Below, one piece after another: positions 1-10,288 of a stretch of 64,000 nt of DNA (positions within the stretch are counted from its first letter, which is position 1; each line of letters begins with the position of its first letter). The stretch spans positions 3,348,001-3,412,000 of the forward strand of contig NZ_CP009747.1 of the NCBI RefSeq assembly GCF_000800255.1, given 5' to 3'. Both the position numbers and the translations under genes were made by a program. Below the pieces are notes generated by a model. The model had not been told where the DNA came from. It made no database searches and was given only the letters and a program-made list of their open reading frames with translations. This DNA is from Pseudomonas parafulva (GTDB taxonomy: Bacteria > Pseudomonadota > Gammaproteobacteria > Pseudomonadales > Pseudomonadaceae).

Positions 1-825
1 CGGCAGGCGGCCCAGACTGATGCGCTCATGACCGCCGAGATCGCGGCGACTGCCGACATCGCTGAAGCCGCTGGCCGTGAGCAATTCACGCACTGCGCTG
101 GCCTGGTCGTAGCCGTGTTCGAGCAGCAGCCAGCCACCGGCCATCAGGTGCTGGGGCGCCCGGGCAATGATCAGGCGCAGGTCGTCCAGGCCATCGGCAC
201 CGGCCACCAGTGCGCTGCTCGGCTCGAAACGCACGTCACCGGCACTCAGGTGCGGGTCTTCGCTGGCGATGTAGGGCGGGTTGCTGATGATCAGGTCGAA
301 GCGCTCACCGCCGAGCGCGTCGAACCAATGGCTGGCGCGCACCTGCACGTTGGCCAGGTGCAGACGCTGGCGGTTACGCTCGGCCAAGGCCACGGCCTCC
401 TCGACACGGTCCACGGCCGTCACCTGCCAGGCCGGACATTCGCTGGCCAGGGCCAAGGCGATGGCCCCGGTGCCGGTGCCCAGGTCCAGTACCTGCGCAG
501 CGCTTGCCGGCAGCAACTCCAGCGCTGCCTCCACCAGCAGCTCGGTGTCAGGCCTAGGAATCAGGGTGTGGGGCGCCACTTCCAGATCGAGTTTCCAGAA
601 ACCCTGGTGACCCAGAATGTAGGCCACCGGCTCGCCGGCGCGGCGGCGCTCCAGCCAGGCAGCGTAGGTGTCGGCCGCCTCGCTGCTGACGATGCGCTCG
701 GGCCAGGTGTGCAGGTAGCTGCGCGACTTGCCCAGGGCCGCAGACAACAGCAGTTCGGCGTCCAGACGCGCGCTGGAGGAGTCGGGCAACTGCGCGTTGC
801 GCAGCAGGCTGGCGATGATGGTCAT
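1..825 (-). CDS. prmC: Release factor glutamine methyltransferase PrmC (HemK), partial at window edge
   Basis: The first 275 codons are inside the window and the last visible codons encode a typical C-terminus (HERISLGRLP), so only a few residues are missing. The protein is an SAM-dependent methyltransferase that N5-methylates the glutamine of the GGQ motif in release factors. The SAM-binding motif (DLGTGTGAIALAL) is followed by the family's NPPY catalytic motif (IISNPPYIASED). The start ATG at 825 overlaps the prfA stop by one base (TGATG), so translation is coupled to its substrate gene, the usual hemA-prfA-prmC order in gammaproteobacteria. I translated this strand by hand, because the long frame visible on the opposite strand is antisense to it. 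Confidence 0.93.
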   Translation of the reverse strand, partial: MTIIASLLRNAQLPDSSSARLDAELLLSAALGKSRSYLHTWPERIVSSEAADTYAAWLERRRAGEPVAYILGHQGFWKLDLEVAPHTLIPRPDTELLVEAALELLPASAAQVLDLGTGTGAIALALASECPAWQVTAVDRVEEAVALAERNRQRLHLANVQVRASHWFDALGGERFDLIISNPPYIASEDPHLSAGDVRFEPSSALVAGADGLDDLRLIIARAPQHLMAGGWLLLEHGYDQASAVRELLTASGFSDVGSRRDLGGHERISLGRLP

Positions 826-1907
826 CAGTCCCCCAGGGCGGCCAGTTGATCGGCCTGGTATTCGGCGAGCAAGGGCTCGATCACGGCATCGACGCCGCCG
901 GCGAGCACATCGTCCAGCGAATACAGCGTCAGGTTGATGCGGTGGTCGGTCACCCGGCCCTGTGGATAATTGTAGGTGCGGATACGCTCGGAGCGATCGC
1001 CCGAGCCGACCAGCAACTTGCGTTCGCTGGCGATGGCGTTCTGCGCGGCGCTGGTCTGCAGGTCATTGAGCTTGGCCGACAGCCAGGACAGGGCACGGGC
1101 ACGGTTCTTGTGCTGGGATCGCTCTTCCTGGCACTCGACCACGATGCCGGTCGGCAGGTGCGTGATGCGAATGGCCGAGTCGGTCTTGTTGACGTGCTGA
1201 CCGCCCGCGCCCGAGGCACGGTAGGTATCCACGCGCAGGTCGGCCGGGTTGATCTCGATCGCCGCCTGCTCGTCGGGCTCGGCGAGTACCGCCACGGTGC
1301 ATGCCGAGGTGTGGATACGGCCCTGCGACTCGGTTTCCGGCACACGTTGCACGCGGTGCGCGCCGGACTCGAACTTGAGCTTGGCGTAGACGTTGTCGCC
1401 CTCGACGCGGGCGATGATCTCCTTGTAACCGCCGTGCTCGCCTTCGTTCTCCGACAGGATTTCCAGGCGCCAGCCGCGCTTTTCGGCGTAACGCGAGTAC
1501 ATGCGGAACAGGTCGCCGGAGAAGATGGCGGCCTCGTCACCGCCGGTCCCGGCGCGGATTTCCAGAAACACGTTGCGCCCGTCATTGGGGTCTTTGGGCA
1601 GCAGCATGCGCTGCAGTTGCGCCTCCAGGGCAAGCAGTTGTTCCTTGGCCTCGCGCACTTCCTCCACGGCCATTTCGCGCAGGTCAGGGTCGCTGTCCTT
1701 GAGCAGCGCCTGGGCGCCCTCCAGGTCGTCCTGCACCTTGCGCCAGGCGCTGTAGGCGACGAACACCGGCTCGACTTCGGCGTACTCACGGGAATAGGCG
1801 CGAAAGCGAGTCTGGTCGGAAATGACCTCGGCATCGCCCAGCAGGGCGGTGAGTTCTTCGAAGCGGTCCTGGAGAATCTCCAGTTTTTTCAGCAGCGACG
1901 CTTTCAT
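825..1907 (-). CDS. prfA: Peptide chain release factor 1 (RF1)
   Basis: The 360-residue length matches RF1. The GGQ motif ([10 protein letters not shown], near residue 234) reaches the peptidyl-transferase centre to trigger peptide release, and its Gln is the target of the PrmC encoded next door. The stop-codon-reading tripeptide has the P-x-T form of RF1 (PET), unlike the SPF of RF2, so it should read UAA and UAG. The start at 1907 lies inside an ATGA overlap with the hemA stop, so it is translated from the hemA message. Nothing unusual is seen. Confidence 0.97.
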   Translation of the reverse strand: MKASLLKKLEILQDRFEELTALLGDAEVISDQTRFRAYSREYAEVEPVFVAYSAWRKVQDDLEGAQALLKDSDPDLREMAVEEVREAKEQLLALEAQLQRMLLPKDPNDGRNVFLEIRAGTGGDEAAIFSGDLFRMYSRYAEKRGWRLEILSENEGEHGGYKEIIARVEGDNVYAKLKFESGAHRVQRVPETESQGRIHTSACTVAVLAEPDEQAAIEINPADLRVDTYRASGAGGQHVNKTDSAIRITHLPTGIVVECQEERSQHKNRARALSWLSAKLNDLQTSAAQNAIASERKLLVGSGDRSERIRTYNYPQGRVTDHRINLTLYSLDDVLAGGVDAVIEPLLAEYQADQLAALGD

Positions 1908-3181
1908 TGCGGGGTCTTGTCCGTGGCGCCTTCGTGAAGGGCAAAGAGTTCCTGGGCCATGGCCAGCGCATCGACGCGGCCTTCGGCGGAGAGCTTCTTC
2001 AGTTGCACGCTGGGGGCGTGCAGAAGCTTGTTGGTCAGACCGCGAGCCAACTGGGCGAGCACCTCTTCGGGGTTGCCGCCGTTGGCCAGCAGGCGCTGGG
2101 CCTTGTGCAGTTCTTCGTCACGCAGGCGCTCGCTCTGCTGGCGGTAGGCCTTGAGCACGTCCACCGCCGCCAGCTCGCGCAGGCGCCCCATGAAATCCTC
2201 GGCGCCGACGCTCACCAGCTCTTCGGCAGCCTGGGCCGCGCCCTGGCGACTTTTGAGGTTTTCCGCGACCACTTCGTGCAAGTCGTCGACGGTGTACAGA
2301 TAGACGTCGTCCAGATCGCCCACCTGCGCCTCGATGTCGCGCGGCACGGCGATGTCGACCATGAAGATCGGCTTGTGGCGGCGCTGCTTGAGCGCACTTT
2401 CCACCGCGCCTTTGCCGAGGATCGGCAACTGGCTGGCCGTGGAACTGATGACGATGTCGCTGTGGGCCAACTCCTGCGGAATGTCGGCCAGCAGCACCGC
2501 ATGGGCGCCGAACTGTTCGGCCAGCAGGCTGGCGCGCTCCAGGGTGCGGTTGGCCACCACGATGCGCTTGACCCCCTGCTCGTGCAGGTGACGGGCGACC
2601 AGGGTGATGGTCTCGCCGGCGCCGATCAGCAGCGCCTGGCTGCGTCCGAGGTCGGCGAAGATCTGCTTGGCCAGGCTGACCGCCGCGAAGGCCACCGACA
2701 CCGGGTTTTCGCCAATGGCGGTGTCGGTGCGCACCTGTTTGGCGGCGCTGAAGGTGGCCTGGAACAAACGCCCCAGCAGCGGACCGATGGTGCCGGCCTC
2801 ACGCGCCACGGCATAGGCCGACTTCATCTGGCCGAGAATCTGCGGCTCGCCCAGCACCAACGAGTCGAGCCCGGACGCCACACGCATCATGTGCCGGACC
2901 GCGTCGTGCTCCTCGTGGATGTAGGCGCTGGCGCGCAGTTCGTCCAGGCTCAAGCGATGGTAGTGGGCCAGCCACTGCAACACGTCGTCGGCGCTGAGCT
3001 GATCCTGTTCTATATAGAGTTCGCTGCGGTTGCAGGTGGAGAGGATCGCCGCCTCGCGGCTGGCGGTCATTCGGCAGAGCTGCTGCAGGGCGTCGACCAG
3101 CTGCTCGGGCGTAAACGCCACGCGCTCGCGTACGTCGACCGAGGCAGTCTTATGGTTGATACCGAGGGCAAGAAAGGCCAT
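1904..3181 (-). CDS. hemA: Glutamyl-tRNA reductase
   Basis: This is the first committed step of C5-pathway tetrapyrrole synthesis, reducing Glu-tRNA(Glu) to glutamate-1-semialdehyde with NADPH. I place the start at 3181 ([14 protein letters not shown]), giving 425 residues, rather than at an upstream in-frame codon at 3271 whose extension does not resemble the family. Catalytic Cys50 sits in the conserved ILSTCNRSE motif. A Rossmann NADPH domain ([17 protein letters not shown]) and a C-terminal dimerisation helix follow. It is the first gene of the hemA-prfA-prmC operon and is divergent from the TPR-lolB-ispE operon. Confidence 0.97.
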   Translation of the reverse strand: MAFLALGINHKTASVDVRERVAFTPEQLVDALQQLCRMTASREAAILSTCNRSELYIEQDQLSADDVLQWLAHYHRLSLDELRASAYIHEEHDAVRHMMRVASGLDSLVLGEPQILGQMKSAYAVAREAGTIGPLLGRLFQATFSAAKQVRTDTAIGENPVSVAFAAVSLAKQIFADLGRSQALLIGAGETITLVARHLHEQGVKRIVVANRTLERASLLAEQFGAHAVLLADIPQELAHSDIVISSTASQLPILGKGAVESALKQRRHKPIFMVDIAVPRDIEAQVGDLDDVYLYTVDDLHEVVAENLKSRQGAAQAAEELVSVGAEDFMGRLRELAAVDVLKAYRQQSERLRDEELHKAQRLLANGGNPEEVLAQLARGLTNKLLHAPSVQLKKLSAEGRVDALAMAQELFALHEGATDKTPQ

Positions 3182-3214
3182 GCAAGATCGCTGGTGGGGA
3201 CGGGAAGCCGATAA

Positions 3215-3242
3215 TTGTCCTACTTCGCAGGATTCAGGACAA
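3215..3242. promoter_or_regulatory. Inverted repeat in the hemA leader
   Basis: The arms TTGTCCT and AGGACAA are separated by 14 bases, about 35 bases upstream of the hemA start, in the 239-base divergent hemA/TPR intergenic region. It may be an operator or a leader hairpin, and no known regulator site is recognised. The rest of the intergenic region (3243-3420) should hold the two promoters, but I cannot place them confidently. Confidence 0.3.
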
Positions 3243-3420
3243 CCACCGTTCGCTATCGCGACCATGACCATCGTCTATAGACAGCTCACCCGATGACAGC
3301 CGCGTACGAGACCGGTCGCCGAACGTCCCGGGCCCGGCACGGTCACACACTACGCAGGTGGGTTTGCCCCCACGCTTGTGTCATCATGCTCCGACCGCCG
3401 GTTAGTCCTCCAAAGCCCCT

Positions 3421-5148
3421 ATGAACAGATCCTACGCATTGCTGCTTGCCTTCGCCCTGCTCCAGGGCTGCCAGAGCCTGGTCCCGCACAAGAGCGAGGA
3501 ACAGCCGGCCGTTGCCGAGGCCGACAAGCCCGAAGCCAAACCGCCGGTGGTCTATGGATCGTTCAAGCCCGATACCCTCTACAGCCTGTTGGTGGCCGAG
3601 CTCGCTGGCCAGCGCAACCGCTTCGACATCGCCCTGGCCAACTATGTCGACCAGGCGCAGAAGACCCAGGACCCCGGTGTTTCCGAACGTGCCTACCGCA
3701 TCGCCGAGTACCTCGGCGCCGACGAGCCGGCCCTGGACACCGCACTGATCTGGGCACGCAACGACCCACAGAACCTCGACGCGCAGCGCGCCGCGGCCAT
3801 CCAACTGGCCCGCGCCGGACGCTATGACGACTCCATGGCCTACATGGAGAAGGTACTTCAGGGCCAGGGCGACACCCATTTCGATTTCCTCGCGCTCTCG
3901 GCCGCCGAAACCGACCAGGCGACCCGCGACGGTCTGCTCAAGAGCTTCGATCGTCTGCTGGTGAAGTACCCGGACAACGGTCAACTGGTGTTCGGCAAGG
4001 CCTTGCTGCTCAACCAGGACGACAAGACCGAACAGGCGCTCGACCTGCTGGAACAGCACCCGCCGCGCAACGGCGAAATCGCGCCGATCCTGCTGCGCGC
4101 ACGCCTGCTGCAAACCCTCGAGCGCGGCGACGAAGCGCTGCCGCTGCTGCGCACGGCGATCCGCGACAACCCCGAGGACAAGCGCCTGCGCATCACCTAC
4201 GCGCGCACGCTGGTCGAGCAGAACCACATCAGCGAAGCCAAGGCCGAGTTCGAGAACCTGCTGCAGCAGTACCCCGATGACGACGAACTGCGTTATTCGC
4301 TGGCACTGGTGAGCATGGAGAACAAGGACTGGGATGAAGCCGAAGGCTACCTGCAGGAAATGGTCGAGCGCGACAGCAACGTCGACGCCGCGCACCTGAA
4401 CCTGGGACGCATCCGCGAAGAACGCAACCTGCCGGCAGCCGCCCTGCGCGAATATGCGCTGGTAGGTCCTGGCCCGGATTACCTGCCCGCGCAACTGCGC
4501 CAGGCCGACATCCTCATCGCCAACGGCCGCAGCGCCGAGGCCTCGCGTCACCTGGCCGAAGCCCGTGAAGCACAGCCCGACTACGCGATCCAGTTGTACC
4601 TGATCGAAGCCGAGACCCTGGGCAACAATGGCCAGGAAGACCAGGCCGACCAGGTGCTGCAGCAGGCGATCAAGCGTTACCCCGATGACCTCAACCTGCT
4701 CTACACCCGCGCCATGCTGGCGGAAAAGCGCGACGACATCGTGCAGATGGAGCAGGACTTGCGCGCCATCATCACCCGCGAGCCGGAAAACGCCATGGCC
4801 CTCAATGCCCTGGGCTACACCCTCGCCGACCGCACCACCCGTTACGGCGAAGCCAAGGCGCTGATCGAGAAGGCCAGCCAGATCACCCCCGATGACCCCG
4901 CCGTGCTCGACAGCTTGGGCTGGGTCAATTATCGCCTCGGCCATCTGGACGAGGCCGAGCGCCTGCTGCGCCAGGCCCTCGAGCGCCTGCCCGACCCCGA
5001 AGTGGCCGCCCACCTGGGCGAAGTGCTGTGGGCCAATGGCAAGCGCCGCGAGGCCCGCCAGGTGTGGGCCAAGGCCTTCGCCGAGCAGCCCGACAACCCC
5101 ATTCTGCGCAAGACCGTCCTGCGCCTGACCGGATCCGAGACCCTCTGA
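3421..5148 (+). CDS. Tetratricopeptide-repeat lipoprotein
   Basis: The 575-residue protein has a type II signal peptide ending in the lipobox LLQGC (Cys16), so it is predicted to be membrane-anchored in the envelope. Helical tetratricopeptide repeats cover most of the mature protein, for example near DDELRYSLALVSMENKDWDE and in the C-terminal DDPAVLDSLGWVNYRLGHLD repeat. It corresponds in position to the conserved Pseudomonas TPR protein between hemA and lolB. TPR proteins act as scaffolds, and the specific partner is unknown. LolB is encoded 3 bases downstream, so a role in outer-membrane lipoprotein handling is suggested by position only. Confidence 0.9.
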   Translation: MNRSYALLLAFALLQGCQSLVPHKSEEQPAVAEADKPEAKPPVVYGSFKPDTLYSLLVAELAGQRNRFDIALANYVDQAQKTQDPGVSERAYRIAEYLGADEPALDTALIWARNDPQNLDAQRAAAIQLARAGRYDDSMAYMEKVLQGQGDTHFDFLALSAAETDQATRDGLLKSFDRLLVKYPDNGQLVFGKALLLNQDDKTEQALDLLEQHPPRNGEIAPILLRARLLQTLERGDEALPLLRTAIRDNPEDKRLRITYARTLVEQNHISEAKAEFENLLQQYPDDDELRYSLALVSMENKDWDEAEGYLQEMVERDSNVDAAHLNLGRIREERNLPAAALREYALVGPGPDYLPAQLRQADILIANGRSAEASRHLAEAREAQPDYAIQLYLIEAETLGNNGQEDQADQVLQQAIKRYPDDLNLLYTRAMLAEKRDDIVQMEQDLRAIITREPENAMALNALGYTLADRTTRYGEAKALIEKASQITPDDPAVLDSLGWVNYRLGHLDEAERLLRQALERLPDPEVAAHLGEVLWANGKRREARQVWAKAFAEQPDNPILRKTVLRLTGSETL

Positions 5149-5151
5149 ACC

Positions 5152-5769
5152 ATGCCTGTGCGTCATCTTCTTACCTTCGCCCTCATCGCCCTGCTGGCCG
5201 GCTGTGCCGGCATGGGCTCCCGTGAAGCCGTGCAGGGCAAGGGCAGCCCGCAACTGTGGCGCGAGCACAAGCAGCAGTTGAGCAGCCTCGACGGCTGGCA
5301 GATCAACGGCAAGGTCGGCATCCGCGCCCCGCGCGACTCTGGCAGCGGCACGCTGTTCTGGCTGCAGCGCCAGGACTACTACGACATTCGCCTGGCCGGC
5401 CCGCTGGGCCGTGGCGCCGCGCGCCTGACCGGGCGACCCGGCGGCGTGGTACTGGAAGTGGCCAACCAGGGCCGCTACGAGGCCACCAGTCCCGAAGCCC
5501 TGCTCGAAGAACAACTCGGCTGGCGCCTGCCGGTGTCGCACCTGGTGTGGTGGGTACGTGGCCTGCCGGCCCCCGATAGCAAGAGCCAGCTCACCCTCGA
5601 TGGCGACAGCCGCCTGGCGCGTCTGACCCAGGATGGCTGGGAGGTGGAGTACCTGAGCTACAGCGAGCAGAACGGCTACTGGCTGCCCGAGCGCCTCAAG
5701 CTGCACGGCGAGAACATCGATGTGACCTTGGTGATCAAGGACTGGCAGCCGCGTCAGCTGGGGCACTGA
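5152..5769 (+). CDS. lolB: Outer-membrane lipoprotein insertion protein LolB
   Basis: LolB accepts lipoproteins from periplasmic LolA and inserts them into the inner leaflet of the outer membrane. The 205-residue protein has a lipoprotein signal with lipobox LLAGC (Cys18). The mature part has the expected features: a [12 protein letters not shown] strand near the N-terminus, [19 protein letters not shown], and WWVRGLP in the middle. It lies between the TPR lipoprotein gene and ispE with gaps of only 3-4 bases, the classical lolB-ispE-prs arrangement. Confidence 0.95.
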   Translation: MPVRHLLTFALIALLAGCAGMGSREAVQGKGSPQLWREHKQQLSSLDGWQINGKVGIRAPRDSGSGTLFWLQRQDYYDIRLAGPLGRGAARLTGRPGGVVLEVANQGRYEATSPEALLEEQLGWRLPVSHLVWWVRGLPAPDSKSQLTLDGDSRLARLTQDGWEVEYLSYSEQNGYWLPERLKLHGENIDVTLVIKDWQPRQLGH

Positions 5770-5773
5770 ACCG

Positions 5774-6634
5774 ATGTCCCGACTCACCCTGCCCGCCCCG
5801 GCCAAGCTCAACCTGTGGCTGCACATCACCGGGCGTCGCGCCGATGGCTATCACGAACTGGAAACCGTATTCCAGTTCCTCGACCACGCTGACGAATTGA
5901 CCTTCGAGCGGCGTGATGACGGCCAGATCCGCCTGCACACCGCCATCGACCACGTGCCCCACGACAGCAACCTGATCGTGCGCGCCGCCCGCGCGCTGCA
6001 AGCGCAGTCCGGCTGCGGCCTGGGCGCCGATATCTGGCTGGACAAGGTTCTGCCCATGGGCGGCGGCATCGGTGGCGGCAGTTCCGATGCCGCCACTACC
6101 CTTCTAGCCCTGCACCATCTCTGGCAGCTCGATTGGAGCGTTGATCGTCTGGCTGCCCTCGGCCTGACCCTGGGCGCCGATGTGCCGGTGTTCGTCCGTG
6201 GGCACGCGGCCTTCGCCCAGGGCGTGGGCGAGCAGCTCACACCGGTCGATCCGCCCGAGCCTTGGTATGTGGTGTTGGTGCCGCAAGTGTCTGTCAGCAC
6301 AGCGGAAATTTTTTCGCATCCAGAGTTGACACGTGATTCCCTCCCCCTTAAGATGCGCCCCGTTCCCGAGGGAAACAGTCGAAATGACTGCCAACCGGTG
6401 GTAGAGCAACGGTATCCAGAAGTTCGCAATGCGCTGAATTCACTGGGTAAATTCACCGAAGCTCGAATGACCGGCACTGGAAGTTGTGTGTTTGGGGCCT
6501 TCCCAAGCAAAGCCGAAGCTGGTAGAGTTCTGGCCCTTCTTTCAGCGACCCAAGCAGGGTTTGTGGCAAAGGGAAGCAACGTTTCGATGTTGCATCGCAA
6601 GCTGCAGAGTCTGATCAAGAAGTCGAGCGCATAA
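5774..6634 (+). CDS. ispE: 4-diphosphocytidyl-2-C-methyl-D-erythritol kinase
   Basis: This MEP-pathway kinase phosphorylates CDP-methylerythritol at the 2-hydroxyl with ATP. The 286-residue protein is a GHMP kinase. The N-terminal [21 protein letters not shown] motif and the ATP-binding glycine-rich loop [16 protein letters not shown] are intact, and a late [11 protein letters not shown] motif matches GHMP motif 3. The gene starts 4 bases after lolB, so the two are probably cotranscribed. A tRNA-Gln follows 20 bases downstream. Confidence 0.96.
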   Translation: MSRLTLPAPAKLNLWLHITGRRADGYHELETVFQFLDHADELTFERRDDGQIRLHTAIDHVPHDSNLIVRAARALQAQSGCGLGADIWLDKVLPMGGGIGGGSSDAATTLLALHHLWQLDWSVDRLAALGLTLGADVPVFVRGHAAFAQGVGEQLTPVDPPEPWYVVLVPQVSVSTAEIFSHPELTRDSLPLKMRPVPEGNSRNDCQPVVEQRYPEVRNALNSLGKFTEARMTGTGSCVFGAFPSKAEAGRVLALLSATQAGFVAKGSNVSMLHRKLQSLIKKSSA

Positions 6635-6654
6635 GCGTTCGCAGCAACAGATAC

Positions 6655-6729
6655 AGGGGCGTCGCCAAGCGGTAAGGCAGCAGGTTTTGATCCTGCCATG
6701 CGTTGGTTCGAATCCAGCCGCCCCTGCCA
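6655..6729 (+). tRNA. tRNA-Gln (anticodon TTG)
   Basis: The 75-base cloverleaf has a 7-bp acceptor stem (AGGGGCG/CGCCCCT), discriminator G and an encoded CCA. The anticodon arm GCAGG-TTTTGAT-CCTGC gives anticodon TTG, and the T arm contains GGTTCGAATCC. It sits between ispE and prs, its usual place in Pseudomonas, and is probably processed from the same transcript. Confidence 0.96.
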
Positions 6730-6776
6730 TTTTCCTTATACTCATCCAGGTTACCCTCAGCCTTCAGGTACTGCGC

Positions 6777-7718
6777 GTGTCCAAGATGATGGTCTTCACG
6801 GGGAATGCCAACCCCGATCTGGCTCGGCGTGTCGTACGTCAGCTGCATATCCCACTGGGTGATGTTTCTGTCGGCAAGTTCTCCGACGGCGAAATCAGCA
6901 CTGAGATTAATGAGAACGTCCGCGGTAAGGACGTGTTTATCATTCAGCCGACCTGCGCCCCGACCAACGATAATCTGATGGAACTGGTAGTGATGGCCGA
7001 CGCCTTCCGCCGCTCCTCAGCTTCGCGAATCACCGCCGTGATTCCCTACTTCGGATACGCCCGCCAGGACCGTCGTCCGCGTTCGGCACGTGTAGCCATC
7101 AGCGCCAAAGTGGTCGCTGACATGCTCACTGTCGTGGGTATCGACCGTGTACTCACCGTCGACCTGCACGCAGACCAGATCCAGGGGTTCTTCGATATCC
7201 CCGTCGACAACATCTACGGCTCGCCCGTACTGGTCGACGACATCGAAGACCAGCGTTTCGATAACCTCATGATCGTTTCCCCCGACATCGGTGGCGTTGT
7301 GCGTGCGCGCGCCGTGGCCAAGTCGCTGGGCGTCGATCTGGGGATCATCGACAAACGCCGCGAGAAAGCGAACCACTCCGAGGTGATGCATATCATCGGC
7401 GACGTCGAGGGACGCACCTGCATCCTGGTAGACGACATGGTCGACACCGCCGGCACCCTGTGCCACGCGGCCAAGGCCCTGAAAGACCACGGCGCTGCCA
7501 AGGTCTACGCCTATTGCACTCACCCGGTACTGTCGGGTCGTGCGATCGAGAACATCGAGAAGTCGGTACTCGACGAGCTGGTGGTGACCAACACCATCCC
7601 GCTGTCTGCCGCTGCTCAGGCCTGTGACCGTATCCGCCAATTGGATATCGCACCGGTCGTCGCTGAAGCGGTCCGCCGCATCAGCAACGAAGAATCGATC
7701 AGCGCGATGTTCCGCTAA
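6777..7718 (+). CDS. prs: Ribose-phosphate pyrophosphokinase (PRPP synthetase)
   Basis: Prs makes PRPP from ribose 5-phosphate and ATP for nucleotide, histidine and NAD synthesis. The GTG at 6777 gives a 313-residue protein beginning (M)[17 protein letters not shown], as expected for the family; the longer in-frame ATG at 6687 would begin inside the tRNA-Gln. Recognisable elements are GKFSDGE, the [10 protein letters not shown] flexible loop, HADQIQGFF, and the PRPP loop [11 protein letters not shown] near-perfect terminator follows 24 bases after the stop. Confidence 0.97.
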   Translation: MSKMMVFTGNANPDLARRVVRQLHIPLGDVSVGKFSDGEISTEINENVRGKDVFIIQPTCAPTNDNLMELVVMADAFRRSSASRITAVIPYFGYARQDRRPRSARVAISAKVVADMLTVVGIDRVLTVDLHADQIQGFFDIPVDNIYGSPVLVDDIEDQRFDNLMIVSPDIGGVVRARAVAKSLGVDLGIIDKRREKANHSEVMHIIGDVEGRTCILVDDMVDTAGTLCHAAKALKDHGAAKVYAYCTHPVLSGRAIENIEKSVLDELVVTNTIPLSAAAQACDRIRQLDIAPVVAEAVRRISNEESISAMFR

Positions 7719-7742
7719 GCGGAACGCACGCTGACGAAAAGC

Positions 7743-7781
7743 GCCCCGCCCCAACACCCGTTGTTGGGGCGGGGCTTTTTT
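7743..7781 (+). terminator. Rho-independent terminator after prs
   Basis: A perfect 14-bp GC-rich stem (GCCCCGCCCCAACA with its complement) has a 5-base loop and is followed by six T residues. It separates the prs transcript from rplY. Confidence 0.93.
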
Positions 7782-7839
7782 GCCATCCCCGTTGACGCTG
7801 GTCGCAAACGTCCTCGGGGGGCTATTTTGGAGAAACACA

Positions 7840-8439
7840 ATGAACGAATTCACCCTGAACGCCCAAGCGCGTACTGACCTGGGGAAAGGTGCGAGCCGCC
7901 GCCTGCGTCACTCGCTGAGCATCCCTGCCGTTGTCTACGGTGGTAACAAGGACGCCGAGTCCCTGACCATCCTGACCAAGGAAATTACCAAGCTGTTCGA
8001 AAACGAGGCTGCCTTCAGCCACGTTCTGGAACTGAACGTCGACGGCAAGAAGCAGAACGTCCTGGTCAAGGCCCTGCAGCGTCACCCAGCCAAAGGCTTC
8101 ATCATGCACGCCGACTTCGTCCGCGTCGTGGCTGGCCAGAAGCTGACTGCCAAGGTCCCGGTTCACTTCATCGGCGAAGAAGCGCCGGTCAAGAAAGGCG
8201 GTGAAGTCTCCCACGTAGAAAACGAAATCGAAGTTTCCTGCGAAGCGAAAGACCTGCCTGAGTTCATCGAAGTCGACCTGGCCAACGCTGAAATCGGCAC
8301 CATCATCCACCTGTCCGACCTGAAAGCGCCGAAAGGCGTTGAATTCGTCGCACTGGCCCACGGTGATGACAAGGCTATCGCCAACGTTCACGCACCACGC
8401 GTGTCCGCTGAAGCCGAAGAAGAAGGCGCTGCCGAGTAA
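7840..8439 (+). CDS. rplY: 50S ribosomal protein L25/general stress protein Ctc
   Basis: This 199-residue protein binds 5S rRNA. It belongs to the long (CTC) form, with an N-terminal L25 domain ([20 protein letters not shown]) and a C-terminal beta domain. The ATG at 7840 is preceded by TTGGAGAAA, a good ribosome binding site, which decides against the longer frame beginning at 7780. The acidic C-terminal tail ([10 protein letters not shown]) is typical. The gene leads the rplY-pth-ychF group. Confidence 0.96.
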   Translation: MNEFTLNAQARTDLGKGASRRLRHSLSIPAVVYGGNKDAESLTILTKEITKLFENEAAFSHVLELNVDGKKQNVLVKALQRHPAKGFIMHADFVRVVAGQKLTAKVPVHFIGEEAPVKKGGEVSHVENEIEVSCEAKDLPEFIEVDLANAEIGTIIHLSDLKAPKGVEFVALAHGDDKAIANVHAPRVSAEAEEEGAAE

Positions 8440-8518
8440 TCCACTCGCGCGCCGGTGTCGGTCGGGTTACAGTGCCGCGCGCCCTGTAACCCCGCCACTC
8501 CAAGGAAGAGTCCCTGAC

Positions 8519-9103
8519 GTGACCGCCATCCAGTTGATCGTCGGCCTGGGTAACCCCGGCCCCGAATACGAACAGACCCGGCATAACGCAGGGGCTCTTT
8601 TCGTTGAACGCCTTGCCAGCGCCCAGCGCGTGTCGCTGACCGTCGACAAGAAATATTTCGGCCTGACGGCTAAGTTCAGCCATCAAGGCCAAGACGTTCG
8701 CCTGCTCATCCCCACCACCTACATGAATCGCAGCGGCCAGTCCGTGGCGGCTCTGGCGAATTTCTTCCGCATCAAGCCGGAAGCGATCCTGGTGGCGCAT
8801 GACGAACTCGACCTGCCCCCAGGCGTCGCCAAGCTCAAGCGCGGCGGTGGCCACGGCGGGCATAACGGCCTGCGCGACATCATCGCGCAGCTCGGCAACC
8901 AGAACGACTTCCACCGCCTGCGGCTTGGCATCGGCCACCCGGGCGATGCAAAACTGGTTTCCAACTTCGTCCTGGGCCGCGCGCCGCGCGCCGAGCAGGA
9001 CAAGCTCGACACCAGCATCGATTTTGCCCTCGGCGTGCTGCCGGACGTCCTGGCCGGCGACTTCGCCAAGGCCATGCGCGAGCTGCACAGCCAGAAGGCC
9101 TGA
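8519..9103 (+). CDS. pth: Peptidyl-tRNA hydrolase
   Basis: Pth recycles tRNA from dropped-off peptidyl-tRNA. The GTG at 8519 follows AAGGAAGAG and gives 194 residues beginning (M)[16 protein letters not shown]. The catalytic His22 lies in TRHNAG. Other family motifs are [20 protein letters not shown] and [13 protein letters not shown]. The ORF is open upstream to 8339, but that part overlaps the end of rplY and is not family-like. Confidence 0.96.
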   Translation: MTAIQLIVGLGNPGPEYEQTRHNAGALFVERLASAQRVSLTVDKKYFGLTAKFSHQGQDVRLLIPTTYMNRSGQSVAALANFFRIKPEAILVAHDELDLPPGVAKLKRGGGHGGHNGLRDIIAQLGNQNDFHRLRLGIGHPGDAKLVSNFVLGRAPRAEQDKLDTSIDFALGVLPDVLAGDFAKAMRELHSQKA

Positions 9104-9125
9104 CTCTCTAGAAAGGGGAATTCCC

Positions 9126-10226
9126 ATGGGTTTCAATTGCGGCATCGTCGGCCTGCCCAACGTCGGCAAGTCCACCCTGTTCAACGCCCTGACCAAATCC
9201 GGTATCGCGGCGGAGAACTTCCCTTTCTGCACCATCGAGCCGAACAGCGGCATCGTGCCCATGCCCGACGCCCGCCTGGCGGCGCTGGCCGAGATCGTCA
9301 AGCCCAACCGCATCCTGCCGACCACCATGGAGTTCGTCGACATCGCCGGCCTGGTCGCCGGGGCCTCCAAGGGTGAAGGCCTGGGCAACAAGTTCCTGGC
9401 CAACATCCGCGAGACCGACGCCATCGCTCACGTGGTGCGCTGCTTCGAAGACGAGAACGTGATTCACGTTTCCAACAGCGTCGACCCCAAGCGCGACATC
9501 GAGATCATCGACCTGGAACTGATCTTCGCCGACCTCGACAGCTGCGAGAAACAGTTGCAGAAAGTCGCGCGCAACGCCAAGGGCGGCGACAAGGAAGCCC
9601 TGGCGCAGAAAGCCATCCTCGAGCAATTGATCCCGCACTTCACCGAAGGCAAGCCCGCGCGCAGCCTGATGAAGCACATGAGCGCCGATGAAAAGGCCGT
9701 GGTGCGTGGCTTCCACCTGCTGACCAGCAAGCCGGTGATGTACATCGCCAACGTGGCCGAAGACGGCTTCGACAACAACCCGCATCTGGATGTGGTCAAG
9801 GCCATCGCCGAGGAAGAAGGCGCGGTGGTGGTGCCGGTGTGCAACAAGATCGAAGCCGAGATCGCCGAGCTCGACGACGGCGAAGAGAAGGACATGTTCC
9901 TCGAAGCCCTGGGCCTGGAAGAGCCCGGCCTGAACCGGGTGATCCGCGCTGGCTACGAGCTGCTCAACCTGCAGACCTACTTCACCGCTGGCGTGCAGGA
10001 AGTTCGCGCCTGGACCGTGCGCGTCGGCGCTACCGCCCCGCAGGCTGCCGGCGTGATCCACACCGACTTCGAGAAAGGCTTCATCCGCGCCGAAGTGGTT
10101 GCCTATGACGACTTCATCCAGTTCAAGGGTGAAGCCGGTGCCAAGGAAGCCGGTAAATGGCGCCTGGAAGGCAAGGACTACATCGTCAAAGATGGCGACG
10201 TGATGCACTTCCGCTTCAACGTATAA
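9126..10226 (+). CDS. ychF: Redox-regulated ATPase/GTPase YchF (Obg family)
   Basis: The 366-residue protein has the G1 motif [14 protein letters not shown] near the N-terminus. Its G4 position reads NKIEAE rather than NKxD, the signature that gives YchF its ATP preference. The C-terminal TGS-like domain contains [13 protein letters not shown]. It binds ribosomes and affects oxidative stress responses in characterised bacteria. A good AAAGGGG ribosome binding site precedes ATG 9126, and the gene lies 22 bases after pth. Confidence 0.96.
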   Translation: MGFNCGIVGLPNVGKSTLFNALTKSGIAAENFPFCTIEPNSGIVPMPDARLAALAEIVKPNRILPTTMEFVDIAGLVAGASKGEGLGNKFLANIRETDAIAHVVRCFEDENVIHVSNSVDPKRDIEIIDLELIFADLDSCEKQLQKVARNAKGGDKEALAQKAILEQLIPHFTEGKPARSLMKHMSADEKAVVRGFHLLTSKPVMYIANVAEDGFDNNPHLDVVKAIAEEEGAVVVPVCNKIEAEIAELDDGEEKDMFLEALGLEEPGLNRVIRAGYELLNLQTYFTAGVQEVRAWTVRVGATAPQAAGVIHTDFEKGFIRAEVVAYDDFIQFKGEAGAKEAGKWRLEGKDYIVKDGDVMHFRFNV

Positions 10227-10236
10227 TGATCGCTCA

Positions 10237-10288
10237 TTGACAACCCACCATCGTGCGCCGACCTCTGGACACGATGGTGGGTCGTCAA
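10237..10288. repeat. Long inverted repeat downstream of ychF
   Basis: Two 19-base arms (10237-10255 and 10270-10288) pair with a single internal mismatch; the inner 13 bases ACCCACCATCGTG and CACGATGGTGGGT are perfect. The loop is 14 bases. There is no clear T tract, so it is either a weak terminator for ychF or an intergenic palindromic element. It marks the junction between core genes and the accessory locus. Confidence 0.6.

Noticed and set aside
3343..5829. An 828-codon minus-strand frame over the TPR and lolB genes
   Set aside because: It is antisense to two recognised lipoprotein genes, and its product has no domain pattern.
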